DNA from: Puccinellia tenuiflora
Taxonomy: Eukaryota > Streptophyta > Magnoliopsida > Poales > Poaceae
Reading direction: 5' to 3'
Assembly: GCA_012064385.1 (NCBI GenBank)
Contig: QRDG01000473.1
Span: 5,723,066-5,787,065, forward strand
DNA length: 64,000 nucleotides
In this document: piece after piece, positions 45,473 to 56,800 of the stretch
Numbering within the stretch: the stretch's first letter is position 1
Layout: each line of letters opens with the position of its first letter
Translations under genes and position numbers: made by a program
The notes under the pieces: model-generated
What the model saw: the letters and a program-made list of their open reading frames with translations, nothing else
Told to the model about the DNA's origin: nothing
Databases searched by the model: none

Positions 45473-47870
45473 TGAAAGGACACAGATGTCGCCTAGAGGG
45501 GGGGGGGGGTGAATAGGCGATTTAAAATTATTACGGTTAAGGCTTGAATAAATGCGGAATAAAACTAATGTTTAATTTATCAAGCCAAAACCTAAACTAG
45601 CTAGGTTTACCTATGTGCACCAACAACTTATGCTAAGCAATATAATCAACTAGGTGATAGCAAGATATATAACTTCAACCTCTATGGCTATCACAAAGTA
45701 AATAGCATAAGTAAGAAACTCGGATATAGAAATACCGAGGCACTTGGAGACGATGATTTATCCCGAAGTTCACTTCCCAATGGAAGCTAGTCTCCGTTGG
45801 AGCGGCGCGGTGTTCACCAAAGTGAAACACCGAGTAGCCTTGATATGGCACACCGTATCTCTGTTGTGTCTTACCACCGATGTGGCGAGGCACTTGTCAC
45901 TATGTTGTCGTTGAGGTTGACAACTAGAACCTTTACAAGGATGAAGCTCACTCCACAAGTTGGAGGGTCTTCACCAAATGCACCGAGCCGCCAAGACTCG
46001 ATGCCCAAGGCCGGGGCACACACCACAACTCAATTGGTGGCTCCCGGCAATGTCTTCGTAGCTACCAAAGCTCCGAGACGAACAAGGTTGAGCCTCACTC
46101 CACAACCTAATTGGAGGCTCTCAACAAATCCCGTGAGCCACCAAGACTCCGAGAAAACAACAACCGTCTAACGTGCCCTAGAGGAACAAGCTCTAGGGCA
46201 CCCAAGCACCCAAGAGTAACAAGCTTCTCAACTTCACTCAACGAATCCCCGTAGAGGACTCAAACCGATGCAACCGATGCAATGGCAAGAACACACTAAG
46301 TGGTCAAGTTCTTCCATCCCGAATCCAACCAAAGCAACTAATGCTTGGGAGGGATTTGAGAGGAAGAACAAAGGAGAAACTCCAAAGATCTAGATCCAAA
46401 GTGTTCCCCTCACTTAGAGGAGAAATCAATCGGTGGAAACGTGGATCTAGACCTCCTCTCTCTTTTCCCTCAAAAACTAGCAAGAACTATTGGAGGGATT
46501 GAGAGATAACCAAGCTCAAGAGGGTCAACAATGGAGGGGAGAAATAGCTCAAGAAGTTGGCAAAAGGTTAGGGTTTATTTGGGGAAGAAACCCCTTAAAT
46601 AGGAGGCCAAAAATATGGCCGTTGGGAAGCTTTTTCAGTGTGCAGGGTGCCCGGCCTGGTGGCCGGCCTAGGCCGGCCGGGGGGCCGGCCACAGATCTTC
46701 ACGCAGGGCAAACAGGGCAGCCGGCCTGTGGATCGGCCTGGGCCGGCTGGGAGGCCGGCCACCCCCCAGAGCCGCCCGGCCTGGTGCCCGGCCAGGGCCG
46801 GCCACCCCCAGAGCCGCCCGGCCTGGAGACCGGCCTGGGCCGGCCAGGGGGCCGGCCAGCCTGCTGCGTTGCCTTCTAATTTTCTGTCTAAAAACGTTCG
46901 AAACCGAAAACGCAATAACTTTCACATACGAACTCCATTTCCGATAATCTTGGACTCGTTGGAATCGTCACAACGAGCTCTACAATATTATGCAGAGAAA
47001 CATCATTGTTCAATAGGATATGGTAAAACCAAAAGATGAAAGGTAAAACCTTTCTATTGAAAACCGGAAAACCATATCTTTTGCAAATGAAGTCCGAATG
47101 ACATGAAACCAATTTTGTTGGAAAGAGGACGACAAATGCTACCCAATAACAAGTGAAAATATTGAAACCAAGCAAGGGAGATTTTGCTAATAAATGGAAG
47201 AGTGAAACCTTCCGCATAGATGGACCGGCAAAATCTCCGACACCGAAAACTCAATAGGAGACACATATGAAAACCGTTTTCGGTGATCTTGGCCTTGTCA
47301 TGAAAAACACGACAAGCACCAATACCACACTACGATAAGATACAAATAGGAACCAATAAAGATGATGCCAAGGATGCAAAGGTTTGAGCTCTCTATGACC
47401 GATACGCTAAAGCTCACTTGAGAGCCCCTCTTGATAGTACGGTTACCTATCCTAAAACCCGGTCTCCCAACTACACCGCGAGACCGGCAAAATAGAAACC
47501 CTATGAAGATCATACCTTTTCCTTGCGCATTCCACTTGAGCTAGATGATGACGATCTTGATCTACTCTCACGTGGATCACCTTTCTTGATTGTGCTCCGC
47601 TCGGTGAGGACTCGCATATTGCTCCCCCATACACTAATATGGGAGAGACACTCTTTCGCATATCTTCACATGCCCTTATCTTGTATGTTGATCAACTTGC
47701 ACTTAGCCTTGATCAACATATAATCTTCTTCTTTTAGCCTTGACTCCAACATATGGAGTTCAAACATTTCTTATGGACCAACACTACAAATATAACTCAA
47801 AGCACACATTATTCCATAGAGATTGTCATTAATTACCAAAACAACATATGGGGGCAACCATGCTGTTTCA
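45473..47870 (+). mobile_element. Solo-LTR-like insertion, 2398 bp, TSD AAGCT
   Basis: Begins TGAAAGGACA and ends GCTGTTTCA, so it has TG...CA ends with a 5-bp inverted repeat (TGAAA/TTTCA). AAGCT flanks it at 45468-45472 and 47871-47875. Removing it plus one target copy restores the transposase frame (…EQFK then LLWDYG…). It has no coding capacity, as expected of a solo LTR or a deleted element. Features include a G10 run near 45499 and a GGCCGGCC-rich block at 46630-46865. Confidence 0.75.
46630..46865. repeat. GGCCGGCC-rich degenerate repeat
   Basis: Repeated CCGGCCTGGGCCGGCC-like units alternating with AGAGCCGCCCGGCCTGG. The self-complementary octamer GGCCGGCC occurs many times, giving strong hairpin potential and high CpG density within an AT-rich insertion. 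Confidence 0.85.
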
Positions 47871-48261
47871 AAGCTGTTGTGGGATTATGGGCAAGAGTTG
47901 AGAAAATTTAATCATGGCTCCACATTTTTCCTAAGCACCAATAGAATAAAAGAGCAGACTGATCTGCTTCCAAAGGAACATCTAGCAACCTTGTACTGGT
48001 CCTATGATGCTTGCAAGAGGTGGTTTCTAAAAGGATGCAGACCTTTCATTTGCATTGACGGATGTCACATAAAGACAAGATACAAAGGGCAATTGCTTAC
48101 AACAGTTGGCATTGATCCCAACGATTGCATCTTCCCAATTGCTATGGGACTGGTTGAGGTAGAGTGCACCAGCTCATGGGAGTTGTTTTTGACCACACTA
48201 CGAGATGATCTAAATATTACAAATACTTCTCCCTTCACCATAATGAGTGACAAGCAAAAGG

Positions 48262-48740
48262 TACTTGTATTTTTTTATCTGATTTTTGCTGCACGAAAAT
48301 TCAGGGAAAAATCAATGAACATTCTGACATGTGCACTTAATACACTTGTATTTTGTATTTGATTTTTTGCTGCACCAAAATTCAGGGAAAAATCAATGAA
48401 CATTCTGACATGTGCATTTAATACACTTGTATTTTTTATTTGATTTTTTTCTGCACCAAAATTCAGGGAAAAATCAATGAACATTCTGACATGTGCACCT
48501 AATACACTTGTAATCTTTATTTGATTTTTTTGCTGCACCAAAATTCAGGGAAAAATCAATGAACATTCTAACATGTGCACTTAATACACTTGTATTTGTT
48601 ATTTGATTTTTTTTGTTGCACCAAAATTCAGGGAAAAATTACTGAACACTCTGACATGTGCACATAGTACACTTATATTTTTCATTTGATTTTTTGCTGC
48701 ACCAAAATTGAAGGAAAAATCACTGAATGTTTGCATGGAC
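48262..48740 (+). repeat. About 82-bp tandem repeat, six copies, in MULE intron
   Basis: The anchor TTCAGGGAAAAAT starts at 48300, 48381, 48462, 48544 and 48627, with a variant at 48708. Spacing is 81-83 bp. The array fills the intron between MSDKQK and the next transposase exon. Confidence 0.92.
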
Positions 48741-51483
48741 TTATAAATGCAGTGAAGAAAGTTTTCTCTGATGCAAAGCACAGACACTGTGTTAGGCATC
48801 TGTACCAAAATTTTCATAAATTCCACAAAGGGGAGACATTGAAAAACGATTTGTGGGCCATTGCAAGATCCACCAATCTACCAACCTGGACTAGAAACAT
48901 GGACAAGCTAAAAACAGACAGTGAATCTGCATGGGAGTGGGTTGAAGAACTGCAACCAAACACATGAGTGAAGGCCTTTTTCAATGAATTTTTTAAATGC
49001 GACATGTTGTTAAACAACCATTCTAAAGTTTTTAACAGGTAATTGTCACCTGCACCTCTGTTTTGTATCTACCTTTTGATATACTAACTGTCAGAAACCA
49101 ATATTCCAACCTCTGCTTTGTATTTACTTGTGCAGCTACATTCTAGAGGCTAGAGAAATGCCTATGTTATCCATGCTTGAGAATGTTTTCTACAAGATGA
49201 TGCACATAATTGTGACAAAACAGAAAGAGAGTGACAGCTGGCCTGGAGCTATTTGTCCTAAAATCAAGAAGAAGGTAGAGAAACTGATAGAATTTGCAGC
49301 TAACTGCACTATGGTGTATGCTGGTAATGGTTTGTTCCATGTCACATCAGGGGAATATGAAAGAATCTATAATGTTGACATGGTTGGCAGAAGCTGTGAT
49401 TGCAAGAGGTGGCAGTTGTCATGCATTCCTTGCCATCATGCAATAGTATGTTGTAGAAATGAGAGAATTGATCGAGACAAGATGGTGCACAGCTGCTATA
49501 GCATTGACACATACAGAATAGCATATGCATACAACATGGTGCCTCTCAGATCTATGGTACATTTGGAGAAAATGAATGGTGTGTTTGTGCACCCACCTTT
49601 GTACACCAAGGTAATGGGCATGTCCAAAAAGAATAGAAGGAAAACCCCTAAGGAAAAAGAGAAGAAAGGTGTAAAATATGTTACTAGAGCTGGCCTGATC
49701 ATGCACTGCTCAACTTGTGGAAAAGCTAACCACAATAAGAAAGGTCATGCCAAGTATATGGAAGAAGTGGGGAATAATGTGGTTATGGAAGAAGAAGAGG
49801 CTGAGGATGCAGATGATCCATCAATATTGGAGCATATCATTCCCAGAAATCCAAACCCCACATTTGATCCAACCCAACAAGTGGATAGCATGGTTTACAT
49901 TATGGCTCAGGAGGCAAATGCATTGCTACATATTTTTCCCTTAATTTTTCCTGACTATTGGTATATTTTTTCCTTATTTTTTCCCGACTCTTGGTATATT
50001 TGAAAATGCAGGACAAGGCACATATTCCACTACCAAGATGTGAAGAACCTTTCCTTGATGAAACTTCATTTGTGGTAGCTGCAAGGGACTCAATTCCTGC
50101 TCCTAGAGTGACAACTTCCCAGACAATAGGAAGAGGAAGAGGTGGAGGCAGAGGCAGAAGCAGAGGGAAAAGTAAAAATAAGGAACCAGATGGAGCAACA
50201 TCAACTGAGCCAGCGCAGAGCAGAGCACCAGCAAAGCAAGGCGTAGCTAGAAGAGAAGGTAAGAAAAGAAAAGCACGAGAAGATTCAAGCTCAACAATGC
50301 AGCCTGCACCAACAAGAAATAAGAGCAATACTTACAACATTGGAGTATGATCAGCACACTACCTACTATTTGGTGATGAGCAACATAGAGCAAAGAAATC
50401 TGCATTGCCTGATCTTAATGAGATGTTGCATGAACAAACAGTTGAGGAGCTGGAAGTCACTCAAAATGCACCAAACAGTTGAGGAGCTGGATGTTGCCTG
50501 ATCTTATGTGCGATTCAGTATTTTCAGTTCACACTGAACTTACTTTCTTGCTGGGCTGCAAGTAATAGTTCACATGTGAACTTTAAGCAACTCTTTAGAA
50601 ATTTGTATTTCAGTTAAATGCAAGTAATAGTTCACCTGTGATTGTCTATTTTAGATGTTAGACATCTTGGAGGGAATGCATGTAGCAGTAGCAATATTTT
50701 CTGATTAATTTCACAACTAAAAAAAGCAAGATACTCCATGTGGAAAGCAGTAAAAATATGCAAATGAAAAAGTTAACTGTCAAGTCAGTCCTCCGGGACA
50801 AAATGGCGCCACAAGAGCTTTATGATCCATAAACACATGTAATTCTTGTAGCAACTACACCAGACTATTTCTAGGTTAAATATTTATCACAAATTTCAGG
50901 GTAATGATGATTTATGTTTGTTTAGGACAATTTTTGCTCGTTTTGTCTCCATCCTTGTTCTTGTACATATCTGAGTTGGTGGATGTCCGTTCACCATGAA
51001 ATCGCCTCTTAAGTTGCCAAGATTAATAACCACAATTACCATATATCTTATGTAGTACACATATGTGTCGTTATATTTTGGTTACTTGTACAATTTTAGA
51101 TTATTATTATTTAATTTGCATAAAGTTCAGATCTACTAGACACACAATTTAAACAACTCAAGAAATGCAAAAAAAAAAAAAAAAAAAACTGTTGAAGCAT
51201 CCCAAAGGTATTTGGCTAGTTGAGCGGTAACAATTTGTTTTATAATGAATGCATATGTAGGTTTTGACAAATTACATTGCAGCCACAATCAGATTGTGTA
51301 TTTAGAATATGTGTTGGTGAGGCACAAGTAAACAAAAGTCAGAATTAAGTGAAGGTATGAAGAAGACTGACATAGTCATGGGTAGTTATTTCTTTTGGGG
51401 CAAAAATCTGGTTGGAGCTTCTTCATAACAGTTAGAACATGTGACCAGAAAACCTCTACAAAGAAAGTCCGCTTGACTGAACC

Positions 51484-51635
51484 CAGGGATGTTAAATGGT
51501 GCCGTTTAATACCCATATTTATGCCCCATTTATTGGTCTAACAAGTCAAAAAAAATCCTTTTTCTGGAAAAGTGACCTATGGGCTATGTAGCTGACTAAA
51601 CGGTCTGCGCCGTTTATGCACTACTTACATCCCTA
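51484..51635. mobile_element. hAT-type MITE, 152 bp, TSD ACTGAACC
   Basis: Ends CAGGGATGTTAA… and …TTACATCCCTA form inverted termini. Perfect 8-bp copies ACTGAACC at 51476-51483 and 51636-51643. The termini (AGGGATGT) match those of the MITE at 13563-14155, so they probably use the same transposase. Confidence 0.85.
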
Positions 51636-51685
51636 ACTGAACCACATAAGCCGTTGATGCTTTTGTTCCGATATGTTGATGTGTA

Positions 51686-51745
51686 CTTCCTCCGTTCCAT
51701 AATATAAACCTTGCTAAAAGGGCTTATATTGTAGAACAGTTGTAG
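51686..51745. mobile_element. Small Stowaway-like MITE, 60 bp
   Basis: CTTCCTCCGTTCCATAATAT at the left end is the familiar grass Stowaway (Tc1/mariner) terminus. The right end pairs with it imperfectly. TA dinucleotides flank it (51684-51685 and 51746-51747). Confidence 0.7.
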
Positions 51746-52600
51746 TAGTTCCGATTCGGTGCATTATCTGTTGATATATGTTGAGTGGAAGTCCTCGTTG
51801 TTTGACTTGTAGTTACAAGCATGTGTATCTTTGACCTCTCCTGTTCTGGCACATGTCGTATTTATAACTTGTTTTGACAAATATTTCGGAATAATAACTG
51901 ATGAGAATGAAAGGTAAAACGATGGAAAAGCTAGGGAATATCAGGTGAAAATATCATGAACCTAGGCTCAGGGGAAGATCAAATGTTCATGTTTGTCATA
52001 TCAAATGTCCACTGTCGTATGTAAACGCTATGTTTCTCAAGATATATTTTACAATATATGAAAAATCAAAGTTAAACTATATATACTACCTAAGAAAAAT
52101 ATTGCCAAGAAATCTTGGAAGCTGACTGAAAGTAGATATATCTCCGCACATACCTCGCAAAGCTTTGCGTTTCTGTTTCTTATTTGCATTTCTTAGTTGC
52201 TAAGACTGAGAGCGGAAAAGGAAGACAACCAAATGATGCGTTGTTTTCAGTCAACTTCCATTCTGCATATTTACTTGCGGTCGTAATGCTACGGCAAAAG
52301 TATGTCCGTTCATACTGAGTAGTCTGAGCTTCGACATGCAATATATCATAGACCAACACAAATGGCCAACAATCTTTGCATACGTTTTCTTCTCAAATTT
52401 ATTGCATAAGCAACACTGTTAACGATAGTGCTACCTCCCGACTTTATCTTGCGGCCATGAAACTAGCAACAAGTAAAAAAAAAGGAGAATATATTCAAAA
52501 AAATGTAATGAACCAATAAAAAATAAATCGAACTGTTGGCAACAGAATTACTCAATTATGCAAGTGACGCAACAAGTTAAATAATCACGCAAGAATTGAA

Positions 52601-53280
52601 GGTGTCCCAGCTACCATAGAGTAGTGCTGTCAAAAAAACAGAAACTACCATAGAGTAGTAATAAGAATGAATTGCTAATCCATACATGTATGTTTGTGTA
52701 CTCCACACGGTGAAACTGCTTATCCACGCGCGCGCGAGCGCTCGCGCGGTCTGCGTCAACGCGGCGCGTGGGTGGGTCCCGCCCATGTTCTCCTTTCTCA
52801 TCTCCTTCCTCACGTTTTCTTCTCTGTCCCTATCCCTAACTGATCGAAGGTGCGAGCCGGAGCCGCCAGAGCCGCGGTTGGCGGAGGCGCGAGCCACAAA
52901 CCTTAACTTGGGGGTGCGGGGGTGCGGGTCGCCGGCGTCGGAGAAGGGGGTGGTTTAGAGGGATGGTCGGGGGCGGCGGCGGACCGGCGGAGGAGGGGAT
53001 TCGAGCAGGGCGGGGCGGCGGAGGCAGGCGGTTCAGCCGGCGTTGGCGGCGGGGGCGCGGCGGTCTTCTTCCTCCTCACGTCGCTGTCGGAAGGCCCACA
53101 TGCGCGCACCTGCGGCCGTCGAAAACTGAGGGAGCCGTCCCGCGCCCGTAAGCTAGCCCTGCCCTCCACACGGCTAGTTAGTTATAGATTTCCTATATGT
53201 TTTGGGCAGGGTTCCAATTTATAGGCAGCACATATCTTGTCGTAAGGCGTCCATACATTTTCGTTAATTACTTGCTCGCA
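52601..53280. other. GC-rich stretch with an 18-bp palindrome; no confident gene
   Basis: CGCGCGAGCGCTCGCGCG (52731-52748) is a perfect palindrome. 52750-53160 is CpG-rich and open in several frames without a recognisable domain. It could be a CpG-rich gene 5' end or promoter fragment. Confidence 0.35.
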
Positions 53281-53298
53281 ATCCAGTGGCAGTTCGCC

Positions 53299-53631
53299 TT
53301 ATGCAAAGCAATCAACAGCATGTGTAGAACAAAAACAGCGATGCATAAGGCGAACTATAACTAACGGTGCGGTGCGGTCGGTGAGTCCGTTGAGGCCTAG
53401 GCGGGCTACGTGGAGCCCGGCGTCGGCGGCGGCGTCGTGCTGGTCGACGCTACGGACCACGTTCTTGAAGATGGCGTACCGGAGCTCCTCCTCGCCGACG
53501 GAGCTGTAGTTCTTCCCGTACTTGGCCTTCCAATCCCCGAACATCAGCCGCGTCTCCTCCTCGCTCCTCTCCCTGTACGATATCTCCCTGCCCAATGCAG
53601 TCCACGTGGCCGCCGCGGCCGGAGACGCCAC
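53299..53631 (-). CDS. Orphan I29 (cathepsin propeptide inhibitor) domain protein or fragment, 110 aa
   Basis: I29 domains block the active site of papain-like cysteine proteases and normally form the propeptide. The ORF from 53631 has the fold's pattern: ETRLMFGDWKAKYGKNYSSV, EEELRYAIFKNVVRSVDQHD and LHVARLGLNGLTD. The sequence then departs from the family where LTNEEF and the mature protease would follow, and stops at 53299. It is either a stand-alone inhibitor, as seen in some grasses, or a truncated protease gene. An exact 15-bp inverted repeat (53291-53305 and 53342-53356) at the divergence point suggests a small foldback insertion replaced the rest. Starts 198 bp from the divergent methyltransferase gene. 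Confidence 0.6.
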   Translation of the reverse strand: MASPAAAATWTALGREISYRERSEEETRLMFGDWKAKYGKNYSSVGEEELRYAIFKNVVRSVDQHDAAADAGLHVARLGLNGLTDRTAPLVIVRLMHRCFCSTHAVDCFA

Positions 53632-53643
53632 CAGCAGCAGCAG

Positions 53644-53697
53644 CTCGAAAATTACGGGCTTCTCGAAAATTACGGGCTTCTCGAAAATTACGGGCTT
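53644..53697 (+). repeat. 18-bp exact tandem repeat, three copies, in shared promoter
   Basis: CTCGAAAATTACGGGCTT occurs three times in succession. It lies in the 198 bp between the divergent I29 ORF and the methyltransferase gene. The minus strand of each unit carries AAGCCCGT. Confidence 0.95.
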
Positions 53698-53709
53698 GAC
53701 GCAACTGCC

Positions 53710-53715
53710 GGCCCA
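53710..53715 (+). promoter_or_regulatory. Site II-like GGCCCA motif
   Basis: GGCCCA (TGGGCC on the other strand) upstream of the methyltransferase ATG, with a GGCCCG at about 53742. Such motifs are common in plant promoters of genes for translation and proliferation. A role here is inference. Confidence 0.4.
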
Positions 53716-53829
53716 CTTAGGCCGCCAGCGTCATTTATTTCGGCCCGACCCACGCGAAACCCTCGTCCCCGGCACGCGCCGTCGCAGCCTCCGGCCGATT
53801 CGAAGCTCACGCCCGAGCTCGACCCCACC

Positions 53830-56800
53830 ATGGCCGCCGCCGAGCAGCAGCAGGGCACCGCGAAGATCTCCACCACTCCCAACTCTTCCGGGAGGCCCGT
53901 CACTCCGTTCTGGAAAGGTTGGATTCGAGCGAGCTCAGACTACCCATCCCCCTTTACCGTGATGTCTCGCCGTTGATTTCCATAGCTTGGTTTTCTTTTG
54001 TCGACGCAGAGAAGTACGAGCGGGACGCGCGGAGGTACTGGGACATCTTCTACAAGCGCCACGAGGACAAGGTTACGATTCTAGCTCCGCCCCTCCCCCT
54101 TTTACCCGGCCACTTCTCTCGATGTAGCTTTCCTGGTTGCGAGTAGTGTTAAATTTGGTAGCCGTGCTGCAACGGTGGTGTTTGGTTACTCGAGTCAGGA
54201 TGTACACGAGTCAGGATGTGCAAGCAGATAGTGCACACAGTTGACAGACGATGATACGAACTGGAGTGTGGCACACTAATAATGCAAAGCTCCATATCAT
54301 TGCACAGAGTGATTCCTTACTAACTGCCGGTTAGGTGCATAAGTTTGCTTTCCCTGTACGCAAAATGCCGTCCTTGTTGAAACTAACTCCCTCCTGCTTG
54401 TTGATTGCTATGGTGTACACCTCTGTTGTAAAAAAACAAATCTTGTCATAGCCCTTGCTGAATATTACATCTCATGATCCAGCGATTTTCTTGGCCCTTG
54501 ATCCAACGTGTGGCTTCCATTTATTGTGAACTTCTGTTTCGAGTAATTGTGATAGTGTCAAATGTCTCTACCTTCAGTTTGGCGTGCATTTGATTTGTGC
54601 CCTTCCATCTGTATAGTTCTTCAAGGATCGACACTACTTGGATAAAGAATGGGGGAAATACTTTCAAGCCCAAGATGGGGGTAATATGGTCGTTTTGGAG
54701 GTATGGACACTGTTTATCTGAATCTATAGTACAGTGCAGATGACCTCATATTTGCATCTAGCTTCTTTCTTGTTTGTTCTTGCCTGCATAATATGAATAT
54801 GACTGGTGTAAACTTCAATATAGGTTGGCTGTGGAGCTGGAAATACAATATTTCCACTGCTGTCTACTTATCCAGATTTATTTGTTCACGCCTGTGATTT
54901 TTCTTCACGAGCTGTTGACCTAGTTAAGGTAGCTGTTTATCTCTGTGATAGCTGAATCATCAATATATGCACTCAGTTTTATCACATTGATGTCGAAATT
55001 GTTTGAATCATACATGCAGAAACACAAGGACTTCAGACCTGACCGGGTTAATGCATTTGCATGTGATATTACCTCTGAACAACTGACGGAGGGTGTGGAG
55101 CCTTCCTCTGTTGACATCGTGACAATGGTAACGTGTTATACTCTGGCTACACATTGACATGTCTATTCCCAGAAACATTTTAGTGTCTGTTCACATTTAT
55201 TGTCAGACCTGTGAGCGTACAACTAACATATTAAGTAGATATTTATGCTCTCTGCAGTTGCACCAGATAAAATGCCTTTAGTTCTGCAGAACATTAGAAA
55301 TATCCTCAAAGTAAGTACTTCTTTTACTTCCAACTACGTGACCTTCAGTTTTTCATTTCTCAGATGTTATGAGTAATAACCTAGGAAACTGACTCATGCA
55401 TTATGTGTCAGCATGGTGGCCGTGTGCTCTTTCGGGATTATGCATTCGGCGACCTTGCTCAGGTTCGTATTTCTTATGTGCTTTTTGAGAAAGTTTCTAG
55501 ATTTATGACATGCCATTTTATGGCCTCTACAGATCTTTTCGTTTTTCTGTTCTTGGCAATGTAAGTTTCTATCTTAGCTCATAGAGTCATGCATTCAGAA
55601 ATGTTTTGATATACTGGATAGGGAAAACAAGTCTCCCCTTTCTTTGGCTAGATGTTATTCTAAGCTATGACTTTTCTTTTTAGCAACATGTTTTAAACAC
55701 AGAAATTGCCTCCTTGTGTCTGCTTTTTGGCTACGATTTATGAATGCGCACTTGCTCTTTTCTTTTCGCATTGAGGTAACCCAGTATGCAACTTGCCTGT
55801 TTACCTTGTCTTCCCTTGAGTAATCATGATACTTATACTATAGGATATTAGGATAAGTAATGTACTCATGTAGCGTCTTTTCAAGACTCGTTACCTTTAA
55901 GACCATATTTTTTTGTATAATTCGTGAGGAGACTGAAGTTATTATGCATGTAGGTAGGTGTCTTATTATCTTGTAAATTTGTGTAGGAAAGGCTTATGTC
56001 CAAAGGCCAGCAAATAAGTGAGAACTTTTATGTCAGAGGTGATGGCACGGTGAGTTGATTACGGATAAACATATTTTGCAATAGAGGTTCACAGAATGTC
56101 ACAAGCTCACAGTAATATATATTCCATGCACCAGCCATATTTTCAAAATGAATACATGGTTGACTTATTCTCCAAATGTGGGTGCTATGCAGCGTGCATA
56201 CTACTTTTCGAATGAATACCTGGTGGATTTGTTCTCAAAATGTGGGTTTACACTCGAGGAAATTTGTGTCCACAACAAAAAGGTTGAGAACCGTTCACTA
56301 GACTTGGTGATGAACAGGTGATCCTTTTTTCCATATATTCCAAATTATATCTTGTGTATATTGCATCATTCATATCGATCTAAGCAGAGATAGTTAATTA
56401 TATGATTACTTTAAACAATGACACTTCTTCTGTAAGATTTTGTAAGAAACGATGGAGTTCGATGAGGACCTAAAAACGTGTTACATATCTGTTACATTCC
56501 TTATATTTATCTTCTCTGATTATTTCAATTTTCTTTTACAAATGCTTGAAATGTTTAAATATTTGTTTGTGTTACTTAGGAATTGGATCCAAGCTACCTT
56601 TGCCCTCAATCCAGCAGGTCCTTTAAGTCCAATTAATCTACACGACCGCCATAGTTGTGAAGGAAAGAAGGACAAGCTAGCTCTTGATACGTCTCAGAAG
56701 AAGACTGATAGTGAAGAAATTGACCTTTCTGTGGATTTCAGCAATATGTTTGTAACATCACACTTTCTGGATGAGGTAACATTATTGGTGTTCTTAATTG

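Larger units (their letters stand above)
44332..50350 (+). pseudogene. Mutator-like (MULE) transposase gene, decayed and interrupted
   Basis: Pieces in order: N-terminal region from 44332 (FTLQMEHNGFLCGL); a frameshift near 44540; an acidic linker; another frameshift near 44875; the MuDR DNA-binding region (FKVGMAFSCMKEFRDALTAC…CQEGCPWMLKVSKN…HTCERAWELKV) to 45472. A 2.4-kb insertion follows, then the DDE transposase core (KLLWDYGQELRKF, CIDGCHIKTRYKGQLLT) to 48260. A repeat-expanded intron comes next, then an exon (KVFSDAKHRHCVRHLYQNFH) with TGA at 48965-48967 where Trp is expected, an intron at about 49039-49135, and the SWIM zinc finger (CDCKRWQLSCIPCHHAIVCC, 49395-49455). It ends in a Lys/Arg/Gly-rich tail at 50348-50350. 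Not functional. Confidence 0.88.
50351..52600. other. Intergenic DNA with small MITEs
   Basis: AT-rich with no gene. Holds a poly-A tract (about 51169-51187) and the two MITEs listed separately. No right terminus of the Mutator-like element was recognised. Confidence 0.5.

Noticed and set aside
48262..48740. CRISPR-like array
   Set aside because: Repeats are contiguous 82-bp units without unique spacers, in a plant transposase intron.
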